From assembly GCA_031411495.1 (NCBI GenBank), contig JANOBD010000165.1:183751-247750 (forward strand): a stretch of DNA of 64,000 nucleotides. The letters run 5' to 3'. Source of the stretch: JANOBD01 sp031411495 (GTDB lineage: Bacteria > Planctomycetota > Phycisphaerae > Tepidisphaerales > Tepidisphaeraceae). The position numbers were made by a program, and so were the translations under genes. The notes below the pieces were generated by a model. That model was not told where the DNA came from. It searched no databases and saw only the letters and a list, made by a program, of their open reading frames with translations. This document shows, one piece after another, positions 51,331 to 60,795 of the stretch. Each line of letters opens with the position of its first letter. The first letter of the stretch is position 1.

Positions 51331-53901
51331 ATGCGTCGATCCGCCGGTACTATGCCCAGCTCCAGTCCGTTGCCGACTTATCGGCAGGCGGTGGCGCTGC
51401 CTCTATCCGCAAGCGCCGTCGAGTCGCGACCGTCGGGCCGCCGCCCAGTCGTGCATGGCAAGTTCGTCGAATGGGACGATCGCCGACAGCTCGTTCGCGG
51501 CGTGACCTACGGCCCCTTTTGTCCCGATGCTGCCGGCGAGGAATACCACTCGCCGGAGATTGTCGCGCGCGATTTCTCGATGATGTCGCGCGCCGGCGTG
51601 AATGCCGTGCGCACGTACACCGTGCCGCCGCGATGGCTGCTCGACCTCGCCGACGAACATCGCCTGAAGCTGATGATCGGCATCCCCTGGGAACAGCACG
51701 TCGCGTTTCTGGATAGCAGGGCAGTCGCCCGACGCATCGAGAGGCGGGTCAGTCAGGCCGTCGAATCCCTTGCGGGCCATCCCGCGATCCTCTGCTATGC
51801 GATCGGGAACGAGATTCCCTCATCGGTGGCGCGCTGGCACGGCGGCGCGCCGTTGTCGCATTTTCTCGAACGACTCTGGCGAGCCTGCCGGCGCGAGGAT
51901 CCCCTGGGGCTCGTCACCTATGCCAACTATCCGTCGACGGAATACGTCAGCCTCCCATTCCTCGACTTCATCAGCTTCAACGTCTATCTCGAAACGCAGC
52001 AGAAACTCGAAGCGTACATCGCGCGTCTGCACAACATTGCCGGCGATCGGCCGCTGGTGATCTCGGAACTCGGGCTCGACGCGTTGCGAAACGGGGCCGA
52101 TCAGCAGGCACGTGTGATTGACTGGCAGGTCCGCTCGACGTTTGCCAGCGGCTGTGCCGGGACGTTCGTTTTCAGTTGGACGGACGAGTGGTTTCGAGGC
52201 GGGCAAGAAATCACAGACTGGCAGTTCGGGCTGACCTCGCGCGAGCGCGAACCGCGCATCGCACTGGGTCGGCTCGCTAGTTCGTTCAATGAGATACCGT
52301 TCCCGCCTCAAATCGAATGGCCGCTCGTGTCGGTCGTCGTCTGCACGTACAACGGGAGTCGAACGCTGCGCGATGCGCTGGGCCGCATCGCGCGTCTGAA
52401 CTACCCAAACTTCGAGACGATCGTCGTCGATGACGGCTCAACCGATGAAAGCGCGCAGATTGCCCGTGAGTTCGATGTCCGGCTGATCCAGACGACGAAT
52501 CGGGGGCTGAGCGCAGCCCGCAACACCGGCTGCAAGGCTGCGCGCGGCGAAATCGTCGCCTACCTTGATGACGACGCCTACCCCGATCCGTATTGGCTTC
52601 AGTTCATCGCGTCCGGGTTCATGCAGTCGGACCATGTCGGGATCGGCGGACCGAACATCCCGCCGCCCGACGACGGCTTACGCGCTGACTGTGTCGCGCA
52701 TGCGCCAGGTGGCCCGATGCATGTGTTGATCACCGACACTGTTGCCGAGCATCTGCCGGGCTGCAACATGGCGTTCCGCAAGAGCGCACTGGAGGCGATC
52801 GGCGGCTTCGACGAACAATTTTGCGTCGCTGGGGACGATGTCGATGTGTGCTGGCGTCTTCAGGCGCGTGGCTGGACGCTTGGCTTCGTTCCCGGCGCGA
52901 TGGTCTGGCATCACCGGCGCGGAACGCTCTTGAGCTACTGGAAGCAGCAGAAGAACTACGGCCGTGCCGAAGCAATACTCGAACGCAAGTGGCCAGAGAA
53001 ATACAACGCGTTGGGACACGCCACCTGGACGGGACGGCTCTACGGAAAAGGACTGCTCTGGTCGATCGCGTCAACGCGTCACCGGATCTATCACGGCAGT
53101 TGGGGATCGGCGTTGTTTCAATCGGTGTATAACACTGGCCCCGGCGGGCTCGCTTCGCTTCCGGCAACGCCGGAATGGTACCTGATGATCCTCACACTCG
53201 GAGCGCTGGCGGGTTGGGGCATCGTCTGGACACCGCTGCTTTGGTTCGCGCCGTTGCTCGGCCTGCTGGTCGCGATCAATCTTGTCCAGTCGGCGTTCGC
53301 CGCGAAGTCGGCCTTCCCCGGGCCATGGTTCGCGCGTTCGCTGCTGATACGGCGTTTCGTCACCATGATGCTGCACCTTGCCCAGCCGGTTGCTCGACTG
53401 ATCGGCCGCCTCGGTTCGGGGCTCACGCCGTGGCGTCGTCGGGGCGTTGCCGCATTCTCGCTGCCGTACCCGCGGCGACGGCAATTGTGGGTGCAACAAT
53501 GGCGGGCTCCGGAAACGGAGCTTGTAGCAATTGAGACTTCGCTGCGCAGTGCCGAAGCCGTCGTCCTCCGTGGCGGCGACTTCGATAACTGGGATCTGGA
53601 GGTTCGTGGCGGTCTCTTCGGATCGGTACGGCTTCGGACGATGGTCGAAGAGCACGGCGACGGGAAACAGATGTTCCGCCTGCGGTGCTGGCCGGTCGTC
53701 GCGCGGGCACCGGCGTTCCTGCTGCTGCTCTTGATCCTGGTCTGGGATGCGGCCGCATTCGCGGGCGAATGGATCACCTGGGCAGTCGTCGGCGCGTTCG
53801 TTCTGGCGCTCGGGTCACTTCTGCTGCGCGAACTCGGGCTTGCGATGGCCGCCGTGCTCCACGCAACAGCTGGCTGGAACCGAGAGAGGGGCCGGCGATG
53901 A
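51331..53901 (+). CDS. Fusion of TIM-barrel glycosidase-like domain and GT2 glycosyltransferase
   Basis: This is an 856-residue protein. Residues about 40-330 form a GH2/GH5-like (clan A) domain: FVEWDDRRQLVRGVTYGPF, the acid/base glutamate in CYAIGNEIPSS and the probable nucleophile in LVISELGLDAL. Residues about 335-580 are a family 2 glycosyltransferase: VSVVVCTYNGSRTL, VDDGSTDESAQIA, the metal motif YLDDDAYP and CNMAFRKSALEAIGGFDE. Membrane segments follow (WYLMILTLGALAGWG and LLLLLILVWDAA...), so the enzyme is membrane-bound. The combination of a polymerising and a cutting module in one chain is uncommon. Its TGA overlaps the ATG of the first ABC transporter. Confidence 0.9.
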   Translation: MRRSAGTMPSSSPLPTYRQAVALPLSASAVESRPSGRRPVVHGKFVEWDDRRQLVRGVTYGPFCPDAAGEEYHSPEIVARDFSMMSRAGVNAVRTYTVPPRWLLDLADEHRLKLMIGIPWEQHVAFLDSRAVARRIERRVSQAVESLAGHPAILCYAIGNEIPSSVARWHGGAPLSHFLERLWRACRREDPLGLVTYANYPSTEYVSLPFLDFISFNVYLETQQKLEAYIARLHNIAGDRPLVISELGLDALRNGADQQARVIDWQVRSTFASGCAGTFVFSWTDEWFRGGQEITDWQFGLTSREREPRIALGRLASSFNEIPFPPQIEWPLVSVVVCTYNGSRTLRDALGRIARLNYPNFETIVVDDGSTDESAQIAREFDVRLIQTTNRGLSAARNTGCKAARGEIVAYLDDDAYPDPYWLQFIASGFMQSDHVGIGGPNIPPPDDGLRADCVAHAPGGPMHVLITDTVAEHLPGCNMAFRKSALEAIGGFDEQFCVAGDDVDVCWRLQARGWTLGFVPGAMVWHHRRGTLLSYWKQQKNYGRAEAILERKWPEKYNALGHATWTGRLYGKGLLWSIASTRHRIYHGSWGSALFQSVYNTGPGGLASLPATPEWYLMILTLGALAGWGIVWTPLLWFAPLLGLLVAINLVQSAFAAKSAFPGPWFARSLLIRRFVTMMLHLAQPVARLIGRLGSGLTPWRRRGVAAFSLPYPRRRQLWVQQWRAPETELVAIETSLRSAEAVVLRGGDFDNWDLEVRGGLFGSVRLRTMVEEHGDGKQMFRLRCWPVVARAPAFLLLLLILVWDAAAFAGEWITWAVVGAFVLALGSLLLRELGLAMAAVLHATAGWNRERGRR

Positions 53902-55646
53902 ACCGCTTTCGCCGGCTTGCACCGTACGTGTTGCGGCAACGCCGCCTGTTGATGCTCATCGGCCTGTTGAGTCTATTGGCGCCATTGCTCGCGGCGCTGG
54001 CGCCTTTGCCGCTCCAATACCTGGTCGATCACGCGATCGCGCGGAAGAGCGCGTTGCAGATAGTCACGGCGGTTTGTTTTTCGCTGACGGTGTTCGCGCT
54101 GGGCGCTGTGCTGGAGGCCACCAGCACATTCGCCTGGACCCTCGCCGGGCAACGTATGGTGATCGACCTCGGGGGAGACCTGTTCGCGCGTTTGCAGCGG
54201 CTGTCACCGATTTTTCACAGCCGGCACAGCCCCGGCGACCTGCTGGTTCGACTCGGAGGCGACACCTACTGCGTCTACAACGTCGCCGAAACGCTATTTG
54301 TCACGCCGGTGCAGCATGTACTGACGCTCTTGCTGATCGCGGTCGTCGCGTGGCGACTTGATGCCCGCCTTACGGTCATTTCACTGGCGTTGGCGCCGGT
54401 GATGGCGGCCTCGGTTTACTGGCTCGGACCCATTCTGAAACGCCGCGCGAAGCAGCAGCGTGTCAATGACTCCAGTCTCGTGAGTCTGGTCCATCAAACA
54501 CTGGGCTCGATTCCGCTCGTGCAGGCATACTCGTCGGGGAAGCGAAACGTTGAGCAGTATCGCGCACTCGCGGACCATGGCGTCGCGCTGCGTCAGAAGA
54601 CATCGCTCATCAATAATGCCAGTTCGGTCATCAGTGGAACCATCGCGACGCTGGGCACGTCGATCATCGTTTACCTTGGCGCCACGCAAGTGATGAAGGG
54701 AGCGATGACCGTCGGCGCGTTGCTCGTGTTCATCGCGTATCTCCGTTCGCTGCAGGGCGCGTATCACGGGCTGCTGTCCCTGCGGAACCGATTCAAGACG
54801 GCCGAGGCAGCGGTCGATCGCGTTTGGGAAATCATGGATGCGCCGCAGCGGGTCATCGAAGAACGCGAAGCTACCGCGTTTTTGACTCCGGCAGAATCGC
54901 GTGCGATCGCAATCGAACTGGACAGGGTCAGCTTTGGCTACGATCCGCAAACGCCTGTCCTGCGGGATTGCTCGCTGCGCATCGGCGCCGGCGAGCGGGT
55001 CGCGCTGGTGGGTTCGACCGGGGTCGGCAAAAGCACGCTGATCGGTTTGATCTGCCGTCTGTTCGATCCAGATCAAGGCGTCATTCGGCTCGCCGGGCAG
55101 GACGTCGCGCGGCTCACGCTCGAGAGCGTTCGTCGGCAGATCGCGCTTGTCCCGCAAGAGCCGCTGTTGTTGCCCGTATCGATCCGGGAAAACATCGCGT
55201 GGGGTCGACCGGAGGCGACCGAGGATGAGATCCACGAAGCCGCCCGGGTCGCGGGCGCGGATGGGTTTATCACCGCCCTGCCCCTGGGCTACGACACGAT
55301 CATCGGCGAGCGTGGCATGACCTTGTCTGGCGGGCAACGCCAGCGACTCTCGATTGCCCGGGCGGTCTTGAAAGATGCGCCGGCGATCATCCTGGACGAA
55401 CCCACTGCGAGTTTGGATGCGACCACGGAAGCTGCGGTGATGTCGGCCATCTTGAACGCGCTGCAAGGCAGGACGTGTCTGGTCATCGCGCACCGACTCT
55501 CGACGATCCGCGATATGGACCGGATCATTGTGCTGGACGAAGGACGAATCATCGAACAGGGTTCGCACGACGAACTGCTACGCGCCGGCGGGCGATACTG
55601 GCAGATGCATGACAGCCAGCTTTCGCCGGTGGGGGGAATGCGATGA
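53898..55646 (+). CDS. ABC exporter, fused membrane and ATPase domains (first of pair)
   Basis: This 582-residue half-transporter has six hydrophobic segments in the first 310 residues and an ATPase domain with Walker A GSTGVGKSTLIGL, signature LSGGQRQRLSIARA, Walker B AIILDEPTASLD and H-loop VIAHRLST, all canonical. The fold is that of MsbA/NdvA-type exporters of lipids, glycans or peptides. It starts in an ATGA overlap with the fusion glycosyltransferase and ends in another with the second ABC gene. Pairing with that protein as a heterodimer is likely but not proven. The cargo is probably the glycan or glycolipid made by this operon (inference). Confidence 0.93.
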   Translation: MNRFRRLAPYVLRQRRLLMLIGLLSLLAPLLAALAPLPLQYLVDHAIARKSALQIVTAVCFSLTVFALGAVLEATSTFAWTLAGQRMVIDLGGDLFARLQRLSPIFHSRHSPGDLLVRLGGDTYCVYNVAETLFVTPVQHVLTLLLIAVVAWRLDARLTVISLALAPVMAASVYWLGPILKRRAKQQRVNDSSLVSLVHQTLGSIPLVQAYSSGKRNVEQYRALADHGVALRQKTSLINNASSVISGTIATLGTSIIVYLGATQVMKGAMTVGALLVFIAYLRSLQGAYHGLLSLRNRFKTAEAAVDRVWEIMDAPQRVIEEREATAFLTPAESRAIAIELDRVSFGYDPQTPVLRDCSLRIGAGERVALVGSTGVGKSTLIGLICRLFDPDQGVIRLAGQDVARLTLESVRRQIALVPQEPLLLPVSIRENIAWGRPEATEDEIHEAARVAGADGFITALPLGYDTIIGERGMTLSGGQRQRLSIARAVLKDAPAIILDEPTASLDATTEAAVMSAILNALQGRTCLVIAHRLSTIRDMDRIIVLDEGRIIEQGSHDELLRAGGRYWQMHDSQLSPVGGMR

Positions 55647-57457
55647 CGTACTGGTGGCGTCGCATCTTGCGGCACGCCGGCGTTCCGGTCGGGCCGATGG
55701 TCGCGATCGCGGCGCTGCTGGCGGGTGCCAGCGCTGCTGCGGCGTTGGCGCCGTGGCCTCTCAAGTTGCTGGTCGACCTCGTGTTGAAGCCCGACGCCGA
55801 CGTTCAGCGTCGCTACGGTTGGCTTCGTGCCCTTCCCGGTGCCCGCGATTCAGATCTTGCGCTGATCCTATGGCTCTGCGTCGCGATGCTATCGCTCTAT
55901 CTGCTCTCACAGGGGATTCGCGTTACCATAGCATATCTGCTGAGTGGGTTGGGCAGTCGGCTGACCTATCGATTGGGGGCCGAAGTTCTGTCACGACTTC
56001 AGGAACTCACGTTGGTGTTCCACAGTCGCCAGCGCGTGGGCGACATGGTCCAACGCGTGACGACCGATTCAGGTTGTGTGCGCGACCTGGTGTGCGGCGT
56101 GATGGTGCCGGGCGCGCGGGCGTGCGTCGATCTGATCGTGATGTTCCTGTTCATGTGGCAATTGGATCGATTGCTGGCGCTGATCGCGATTGCTTTCGCG
56201 GTTCCGCTTGCACTGGTCATTCGCTGGTGCACCGCACCGCTGGCGGAGCGGGCCTACGAGCAGCAACAGGTTGAAGCGCAGGTACTGTCGCTTGCAGACC
56301 AGACCCTGGGTGCGCTGCCAGCGGTTCAGAGCTTTACGCGCGAGCCGGAGCACGATCGACAGTATCGAGTATTGAATCAGCGCTTACTCGTTCGCCAGGT
56401 CGCCGCGATGTGGGCGCAGCTGCGTTTCAAGTTTGCCACGAGTGGCGTGACGGCGCTGGGGAGCGCGACCATCATGCTGCTGGGCGGCCTGGCGGTCGCC
56501 GACGGTCGCTTGTCTTTGGGCGGCCTGTTGGTGTTTCTCGCGTACCTCGCGGCGCTGTACGCGCCGATGGAGACGCTGAGTTACCTGTCGGCAACTTACG
56601 CGAACTCCACCGGCAGCGCCAGGCGCGTCCTCGAGGTTCTTGACACGGCGGAACACATTACCGACGCGCCCGGGGCTCAGTACTTGCCCGCGCCGTCGCT
56701 CCCAGGGGTTCACGAGATCCGCTTCAGTCATGTCTCGTTTTCCTACCGACCCGGCCAACCCGTCTTGCGAGACCTCGATCTGATCATTCCGCAAGGGCAA
56801 GTCGTCGCGCTCGTCGGGCCCACCGGATCGGGAAAGAGCACGATGCTCTCTCTCGTGCCTCGATTGCTGGATGCGGAATCGGGTGCAGTGCTAATAGGCG
56901 GCCGCGACGTGCGAAGCGTTCGACTCGCCAGCCTGCGCGACCGGATCGCGGTCGTTCCGCAGGAGCCGCTGCTTCTGCCGATGTCGGTCTCAGAGAACAT
57001 TGCCTATGCCAGGCCCGGTGCGACGCTCGACCAAATTCAGTCCGCCGCACGCGCGGCGAACGCCGAGGAGTTCATCCTGCGGATGGAGGGCGGGTACGGC
57101 GCGATCCTCGGTACCCGCGGAGCAACGTTGTCGGTCGGCCAGCGGCAACGGCTTTCGATCGCGCGGGCCCTGTTGAAGGATGCGCCGATCCTGTTGCTCG
57201 ATGAGCCGACCAGTGCTCTGGATCCGTTGACAGAGCGAAACGTCGTTGACGCACTTGCCCGACTGTCACTCGGGCGAACGTGCATCATCATCGCCCACCG
57301 ACTCTCGACGATCCGCCATGCCGATCGCGTACTTGTGCTGGATGAAGGCGCCATCGTTCAGGACGGCACCTATGCGCAGCTCGTCGCGCAGGACGGACTC
57401 TTCCGCCAAATGCACCAGGTCGCGCACCCATTCGCTGCCGTGGAGGTGCGGACATGA
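55643..57457 (+). CDS. ABC exporter, fused membrane and ATPase domains (second of pair)
   Basis: This 604-residue half-transporter has the same layout as its neighbour: six membrane segments, Walker A GPTGSGKSTMLSLVP, Walker B ILLLDEPTSALD and H-loop IIAHRLST. Its signature is LSVGQRQRLSIARA, with Val in place of the usual first Gly. Such small changes are frequent in heterodimeric exporters with one weakened ATP site. It is joined to both neighbours by ATGA overlaps. Substrate is unknown. Confidence 0.93.
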   Translation: MTYWWRRILRHAGVPVGPMVAIAALLAGASAAAALAPWPLKLLVDLVLKPDADVQRRYGWLRALPGARDSDLALILWLCVAMLSLYLLSQGIRVTIAYLLSGLGSRLTYRLGAEVLSRLQELTLVFHSRQRVGDMVQRVTTDSGCVRDLVCGVMVPGARACVDLIVMFLFMWQLDRLLALIAIAFAVPLALVIRWCTAPLAERAYEQQQVEAQVLSLADQTLGALPAVQSFTREPEHDRQYRVLNQRLLVRQVAAMWAQLRFKFATSGVTALGSATIMLLGGLAVADGRLSLGGLLVFLAYLAALYAPMETLSYLSATYANSTGSARRVLEVLDTAEHITDAPGAQYLPAPSLPGVHEIRFSHVSFSYRPGQPVLRDLDLIIPQGQVVALVGPTGSGKSTMLSLVPRLLDAESGAVLIGGRDVRSVRLASLRDRIAVVPQEPLLLPMSVSENIAYARPGATLDQIQSAARAANAEEFILRMEGGYGAILGTRGATLSVGQRQRLSIARALLKDAPILLLDEPTSALDPLTERNVVDALARLSLGRTCIIIAHRLSTIRHADRVLVLDEGAIVQDGTYAQLVAQDGLFRQMHQVAHPFAAVEVRT

Positions 57458-58590
57458 GCCTCCGCATTCTCGTCTCCGGACACATCGTGCGCTATCCCCT
57501 GGGCGGGCAGTGCTGGCATCATCTTCAGTATCTGGTCGGATTGGCGCGGCTCGGTCATCAGGTTCACTACTACGAGGATTACGGCTGGCCGGCCTCGTGT
57601 TACGACCCGGAGCAGGACACGATGAGCGCCGACCCCACGTATGGCATTCGCTTTCTGCGCGATCTGCTGAAGCCGCACGGTCTCAGCGGACGATGGTGTT
57701 ACCTGGCCGAAGACGGCAGCACCCGCGGACTCCCGCGAGCGCAGCTGGCTGAGTGCTGTCGACAGGCCGACCTTTACATCAACCTCAGTAACCTGAACTG
57801 GATCGACGAGCTGGAGGAATGCTCACGCCGCGTGCTGATCGATACGGACCCGGTCTTCACGCAGATCGGCGCCATCGGAATGGGAGGAGCGTTCGAGCAA
57901 TACCATCGCCTTTTCACCTTCGGCGAAAATGTTCACCAGCCCGGCTGTTCCATGCCGACGGCCGGATATCAATGGCTGCCGACGCGCCAGCCAATCGTGG
58001 CGGATCTGTGGCCCGTTACCACCGTCCCTTTGCATGGCGACCTCACGACGCTGACCAACGTCGTCGCGTATGGCGATCACACGTGCGCCGGCGTGGTGTA
58101 TGGACAGAAAGATCGCGAGTTCGCGCAGTTCGTTGATCTGCCGTCACGTGTCCCGGTGCGCTTCCGGCTCGCCCTCGCAGGCGGCGAAAGCGTGCAGCGC
58201 AACCTCGTTGAACACGGCTGGTCGATCGATAACCCCTTAGAGGCATCGCGCTCGCCTCAGCGGTATCAACAATACATCCGCGACTCACTCGGCGAATGGT
58301 GTGTAGCCAAGCATGGATACGTCTCGACGGCGAGCGGCTGGTTCAGCGAGCGCAGCGCCGCCTATCTCGCGAGTGGCAGGCCGGTCGTCGTACAGGACAC
58401 CGGCTTCAGTCGGTCCCTGCCTCATGGAGAAGGTCTCTTCGGCTTCAACACGATCGACGAGGCAGTGGGCGCGATCGAAGCCGTGCTAGCCGATCCGCAA
58501 AAGCACGGCAACGTCGCGCGACGCATCGCACTGGAGCATTTCGATGCGGAACACGTTCTGAATGAACTTCTCACAAGGGCCATGAATTGA
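57454..58590 (+). CDS. Glycosyltransferase-like protein A
   Basis: This 378-residue protein has a GT-B-like organisation. An N-terminal Rossmann-like half starts MSLRILVSGHIVRYPLGGQCWHHLQYLVGLARLGHQVHYYED, and the C-terminal part SGWFSERSAAYLASGRPVVVQDTGFS resembles the nucleotide-sugar-binding region of CgeB/DUF3880-type transferases. Classical GT4 motifs (EAMAxGxPV) are absent. It is clearly paralogous to the protein at 60792-61958. It probably transfers a sugar or amino-sugar in glycan assembly; the donor is unknown. It starts in an ATGA overlap with the ABC gene. Confidence 0.75.
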   Translation: MSLRILVSGHIVRYPLGGQCWHHLQYLVGLARLGHQVHYYEDYGWPASCYDPEQDTMSADPTYGIRFLRDLLKPHGLSGRWCYLAEDGSTRGLPRAQLAECCRQADLYINLSNLNWIDELEECSRRVLIDTDPVFTQIGAIGMGGAFEQYHRLFTFGENVHQPGCSMPTAGYQWLPTRQPIVADLWPVTTVPLHGDLTTLTNVVAYGDHTCAGVVYGQKDREFAQFVDLPSRVPVRFRLALAGGESVQRNLVEHGWSIDNPLEASRSPQRYQQYIRDSLGEWCVAKHGYVSTASGWFSERSAAYLASGRPVVVQDTGFSRSLPHGEGLFGFNTIDEAVGAIEAVLADPQKHGNVARRIALEHFDAEHVLNELLTRAMN

Positions 58591-58591
58591 A

Positions 58592-59869
58592 ATGATCGCC
58601 CATCCCGGACAAGTTCAGTTCGTTCGATCCGATACGACCCCCGGCGAACTGGGGATCGTACTGATCTCCGAAGAGTTCCCGCCGGAAATGATCGGCGGCA
58701 TCGCGACCTACACGCTGGATGTCGCGCGCGGGCTCGCGAATCTCGGCCATCGCGTTCATGTCATTTCACGCACGTGGGACACGAAAGAGTCATTCGAAGA
58801 AATCGATGGCGTGCAGGTGCATCGCACGTTCATTCCGGATCCGAGCTGGCGATGGGGAACGCGCTACGTCAGCGGAAACTTCCATGGGTTACGTGAACTG
58901 CTGTTCTGGAACCGGCGCGTGCGCTGCACGCTGGATCGCATTCTCGGTGCTGAATCGATTGATGTGATCGAATGTCCGGAATATCACGCGCAGGGACTTG
59001 AGTCTGCTCTGTGTCACCCAGGCGTGCCGGTGATCGTGCGGTTGCATATCCCGGCGTTTGTCTGTCGTCGACTCAATGGCGTTGGAATCGGCGCGTCGCC
59101 ATTGGATACGCGACTCTGTGAGATGGCCGAGTACCAGATGTCGCGACGCGCGGCACTGATCACCTCGCCGAGCAGGATCATGGCGGACGATGTCGCCGGC
59201 CCCTGGAAGATCGAGCGATCCAGCATTCGGGTCATTCCGAACCCGGCCGATGAGCGATTGTTCGCGAGTGCCGATCACATCGAGCCCGAGCCCGACACGG
59301 TTGTCTTCGCCGGCCGAATCGAACGACGCAAAGGGGTCGAGACGCTCGCCGCCGCGATTCCGCTGATTCGTCGGCAGCGACCGAATGCTCGTTTTCGATT
59401 CTACGGTGCAGACCATCCCTCGGGTCCTGCCGGGATGTCGATGGTGCAATATCTTCGCGGCATGCTGAACGCGGCGGGTGTTCCGGAGTCGGCCGTCGTG
59501 TTTTACGGCCCGCAGCATCGACATCTCCTGCCGCCGATCTATCGGGGCGCTTGGGTTTGTGCGGTACCCTCTCTGTATGAAAGCTTCGGCTACACCTGTC
59601 TCGAGGCCATGGCTGCCGGCTCGGCGGTTGTCGCCAGCAACGCGGGTTCGATTCCCGAGTTGCTCACGCACGGACATGACGGACTACTCGTCCCGCCGAG
59701 CAATGCACGGGCGCTCGCGGATGGGATCGTTCGTCTCTTGTCTGAGCCAAGCCTTCGGCACCAATTGGCGGCCGAAGCAAGGCGAACCGTGATGGAACGA
59801 TTTGCGCGGGACAAGGTGTGCCAGCAGATGGTGAATGCATATCGCGAAGCAGTTCGGAGACATCGATGA
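58592..59869 (+). CDS. GT4-family glycosyltransferase
   Basis: This 425-residue protein has a typical GT-B fold. The N-terminal domain opens LGIVLISEEFPPEMIGGIATYTLDVARGLANLGHRVHVI. The C-terminal domain has VVFAGRIERRKGVETLAAAIPLI, and the donor-binding motif is PSLYESFGYTCLEAMAAGSAVVASNAGSIPELL. It would add a hexose from a nucleotide-sugar with retention of configuration. One base separates it from the preceding stop. Its TGA overlaps the next start (ATGA, 59866-59869). Confidence 0.93.
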   Translation: MIAHPGQVQFVRSDTTPGELGIVLISEEFPPEMIGGIATYTLDVARGLANLGHRVHVISRTWDTKESFEEIDGVQVHRTFIPDPSWRWGTRYVSGNFHGLRELLFWNRRVRCTLDRILGAESIDVIECPEYHAQGLESALCHPGVPVIVRLHIPAFVCRRLNGVGIGASPLDTRLCEMAEYQMSRRAALITSPSRIMADDVAGPWKIERSSIRVIPNPADERLFASADHIEPEPDTVVFAGRIERRKGVETLAAAIPLIRRQRPNARFRFYGADHPSGPAGMSMVQYLRGMLNAAGVPESAVVFYGPQHRHLLPPIYRGAWVCAVPSLYESFGYTCLEAMAAGSAVVASNAGSIPELLTHGHDGLLVPPSNARALADGIVRLLSEPSLRHQLAAEARRTVMERFARDKVCQQMVNAYREAVRRHR

Positions 59870-60795
59870 TCTACCACGTCTACGCCAATCGTCAGAACAT
59901 TGGGGACTGGCTCGCTGCGCGTGCGATCCAGTCCACCCTTGTTCCCCGTCCGATCACTCAACTGCTGCTCGATGAGTACTTTGTTGCGGACACGGTCCGG
60001 CGTCTTCAGTCCGCGACCTCACGAGACCTGATCATTGTCGGGGGCGGTGGCCTGTTGATGGACTATTTCCTGCCCTTTTGGGAACAGCTGGAGATCGTCT
60101 CGCAACGGATTCCGATCGTCATCTGGGGTATCGGCTACTGTGATTTCAAGGACTCCAACGTCCGCCCACCGAAGCAACTCATTCAGAAAATCTTCTCACG
60201 CGCACGGCTTTGCGTGTTGCGTGATGAGTTAACGCGTTCGGACTTTGCGGAACTCTCCCTGCCGCCGGCCACACTCTGTCCGAGTCTTATGCTGCTCGAG
60301 CGTCACGTTCACAAGACGCCGAGCCTTGTCCATGGCGTTCACTGGGGCGTCACTGGCGAAGACCGCTATCAGCGGATGTGCACCTTAGTGAAGGCGCACT
60401 GCGAGGATACGAAGCTGCACTACGTGGAATTGAACAACGAGATCCGGGCGGATGATGAGAACCAGTTTCGCTCACAGCTTCAGCTTTACGCCGACGCGCA
60501 GTTCGTCGTCAGCACTCGGCTGCACGGTGTCATTATTGGTCTTGCCGGAGGCGCAAAAGTTCTGGCCGTCTCAGGCGATCGAAAGGTTGAAGCATTCATG
60601 GAACAAATCGGCTTGAGTGACTGGGTCTGCGAACTAAACCGGCTGGATGACTTGCCCGAGATGATGGCGCGGCTCGATCGACAGGGGAACGTCGCCGAAC
60701 CCTTCTTGGCCAGGGCCCGCGACGCGAACCAGGACATTGGCAGACAAGTCCGACACATCGCCGACGAACTCACGCCGCTCGAGGTGCTGGCATGA
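59866..60795 (+). CDS. Polysaccharide pyruvyl transferase-like protein
   Basis: This 309-residue protein resembles the CsaB/WcaK family (PF04230): MIYHVYANRQNIGDWLAARAIQ, the glycine-rich LIIVGGGGLLMDYF, PIVIWGIGYCDF, and a C-terminal STRLHGVIIGLAGGAKVLAVSGDRK in which the His is the family's key residue. Such enzymes put a ketal-linked pyruvate on a sugar, using phosphoenolpyruvate. A pyruvylated glycan would carry negative charge. The start is set by the ATGA overlap. Confidence 0.88.
   Translation: MIYHVYANRQNIGDWLAARAIQSTLVPRPITQLLLDEYFVADTVRRLQSATSRDLIIVGGGGLLMDYFLPFWEQLEIVSQRIPIVIWGIGYCDFKDSNVRPPKQLIQKIFSRARLCVLRDELTRSDFAELSLPPATLCPSLMLLERHVHKTPSLVHGVHWGVTGEDRYQRMCTLVKAHCEDTKLHYVELNNEIRADDENQFRSQLQLYADAQFVVSTRLHGVIIGLAGGAKVLAVSGDRKVEAFMEQIGLSDWVCELNRLDDLPEMMARLDRQGNVAEPFLARARDANQDIGRQVRHIADELTPLEVLA

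Noticed and set aside
59640..59660. T-loop-like sequence GGGTTCGATTCCC
   Set aside because: It lies inside the GT4 coding sequence, has no cloverleaf around it and does not match the tRNA-Gly 3' end, so it is neither a tRNA nor an attachment site.
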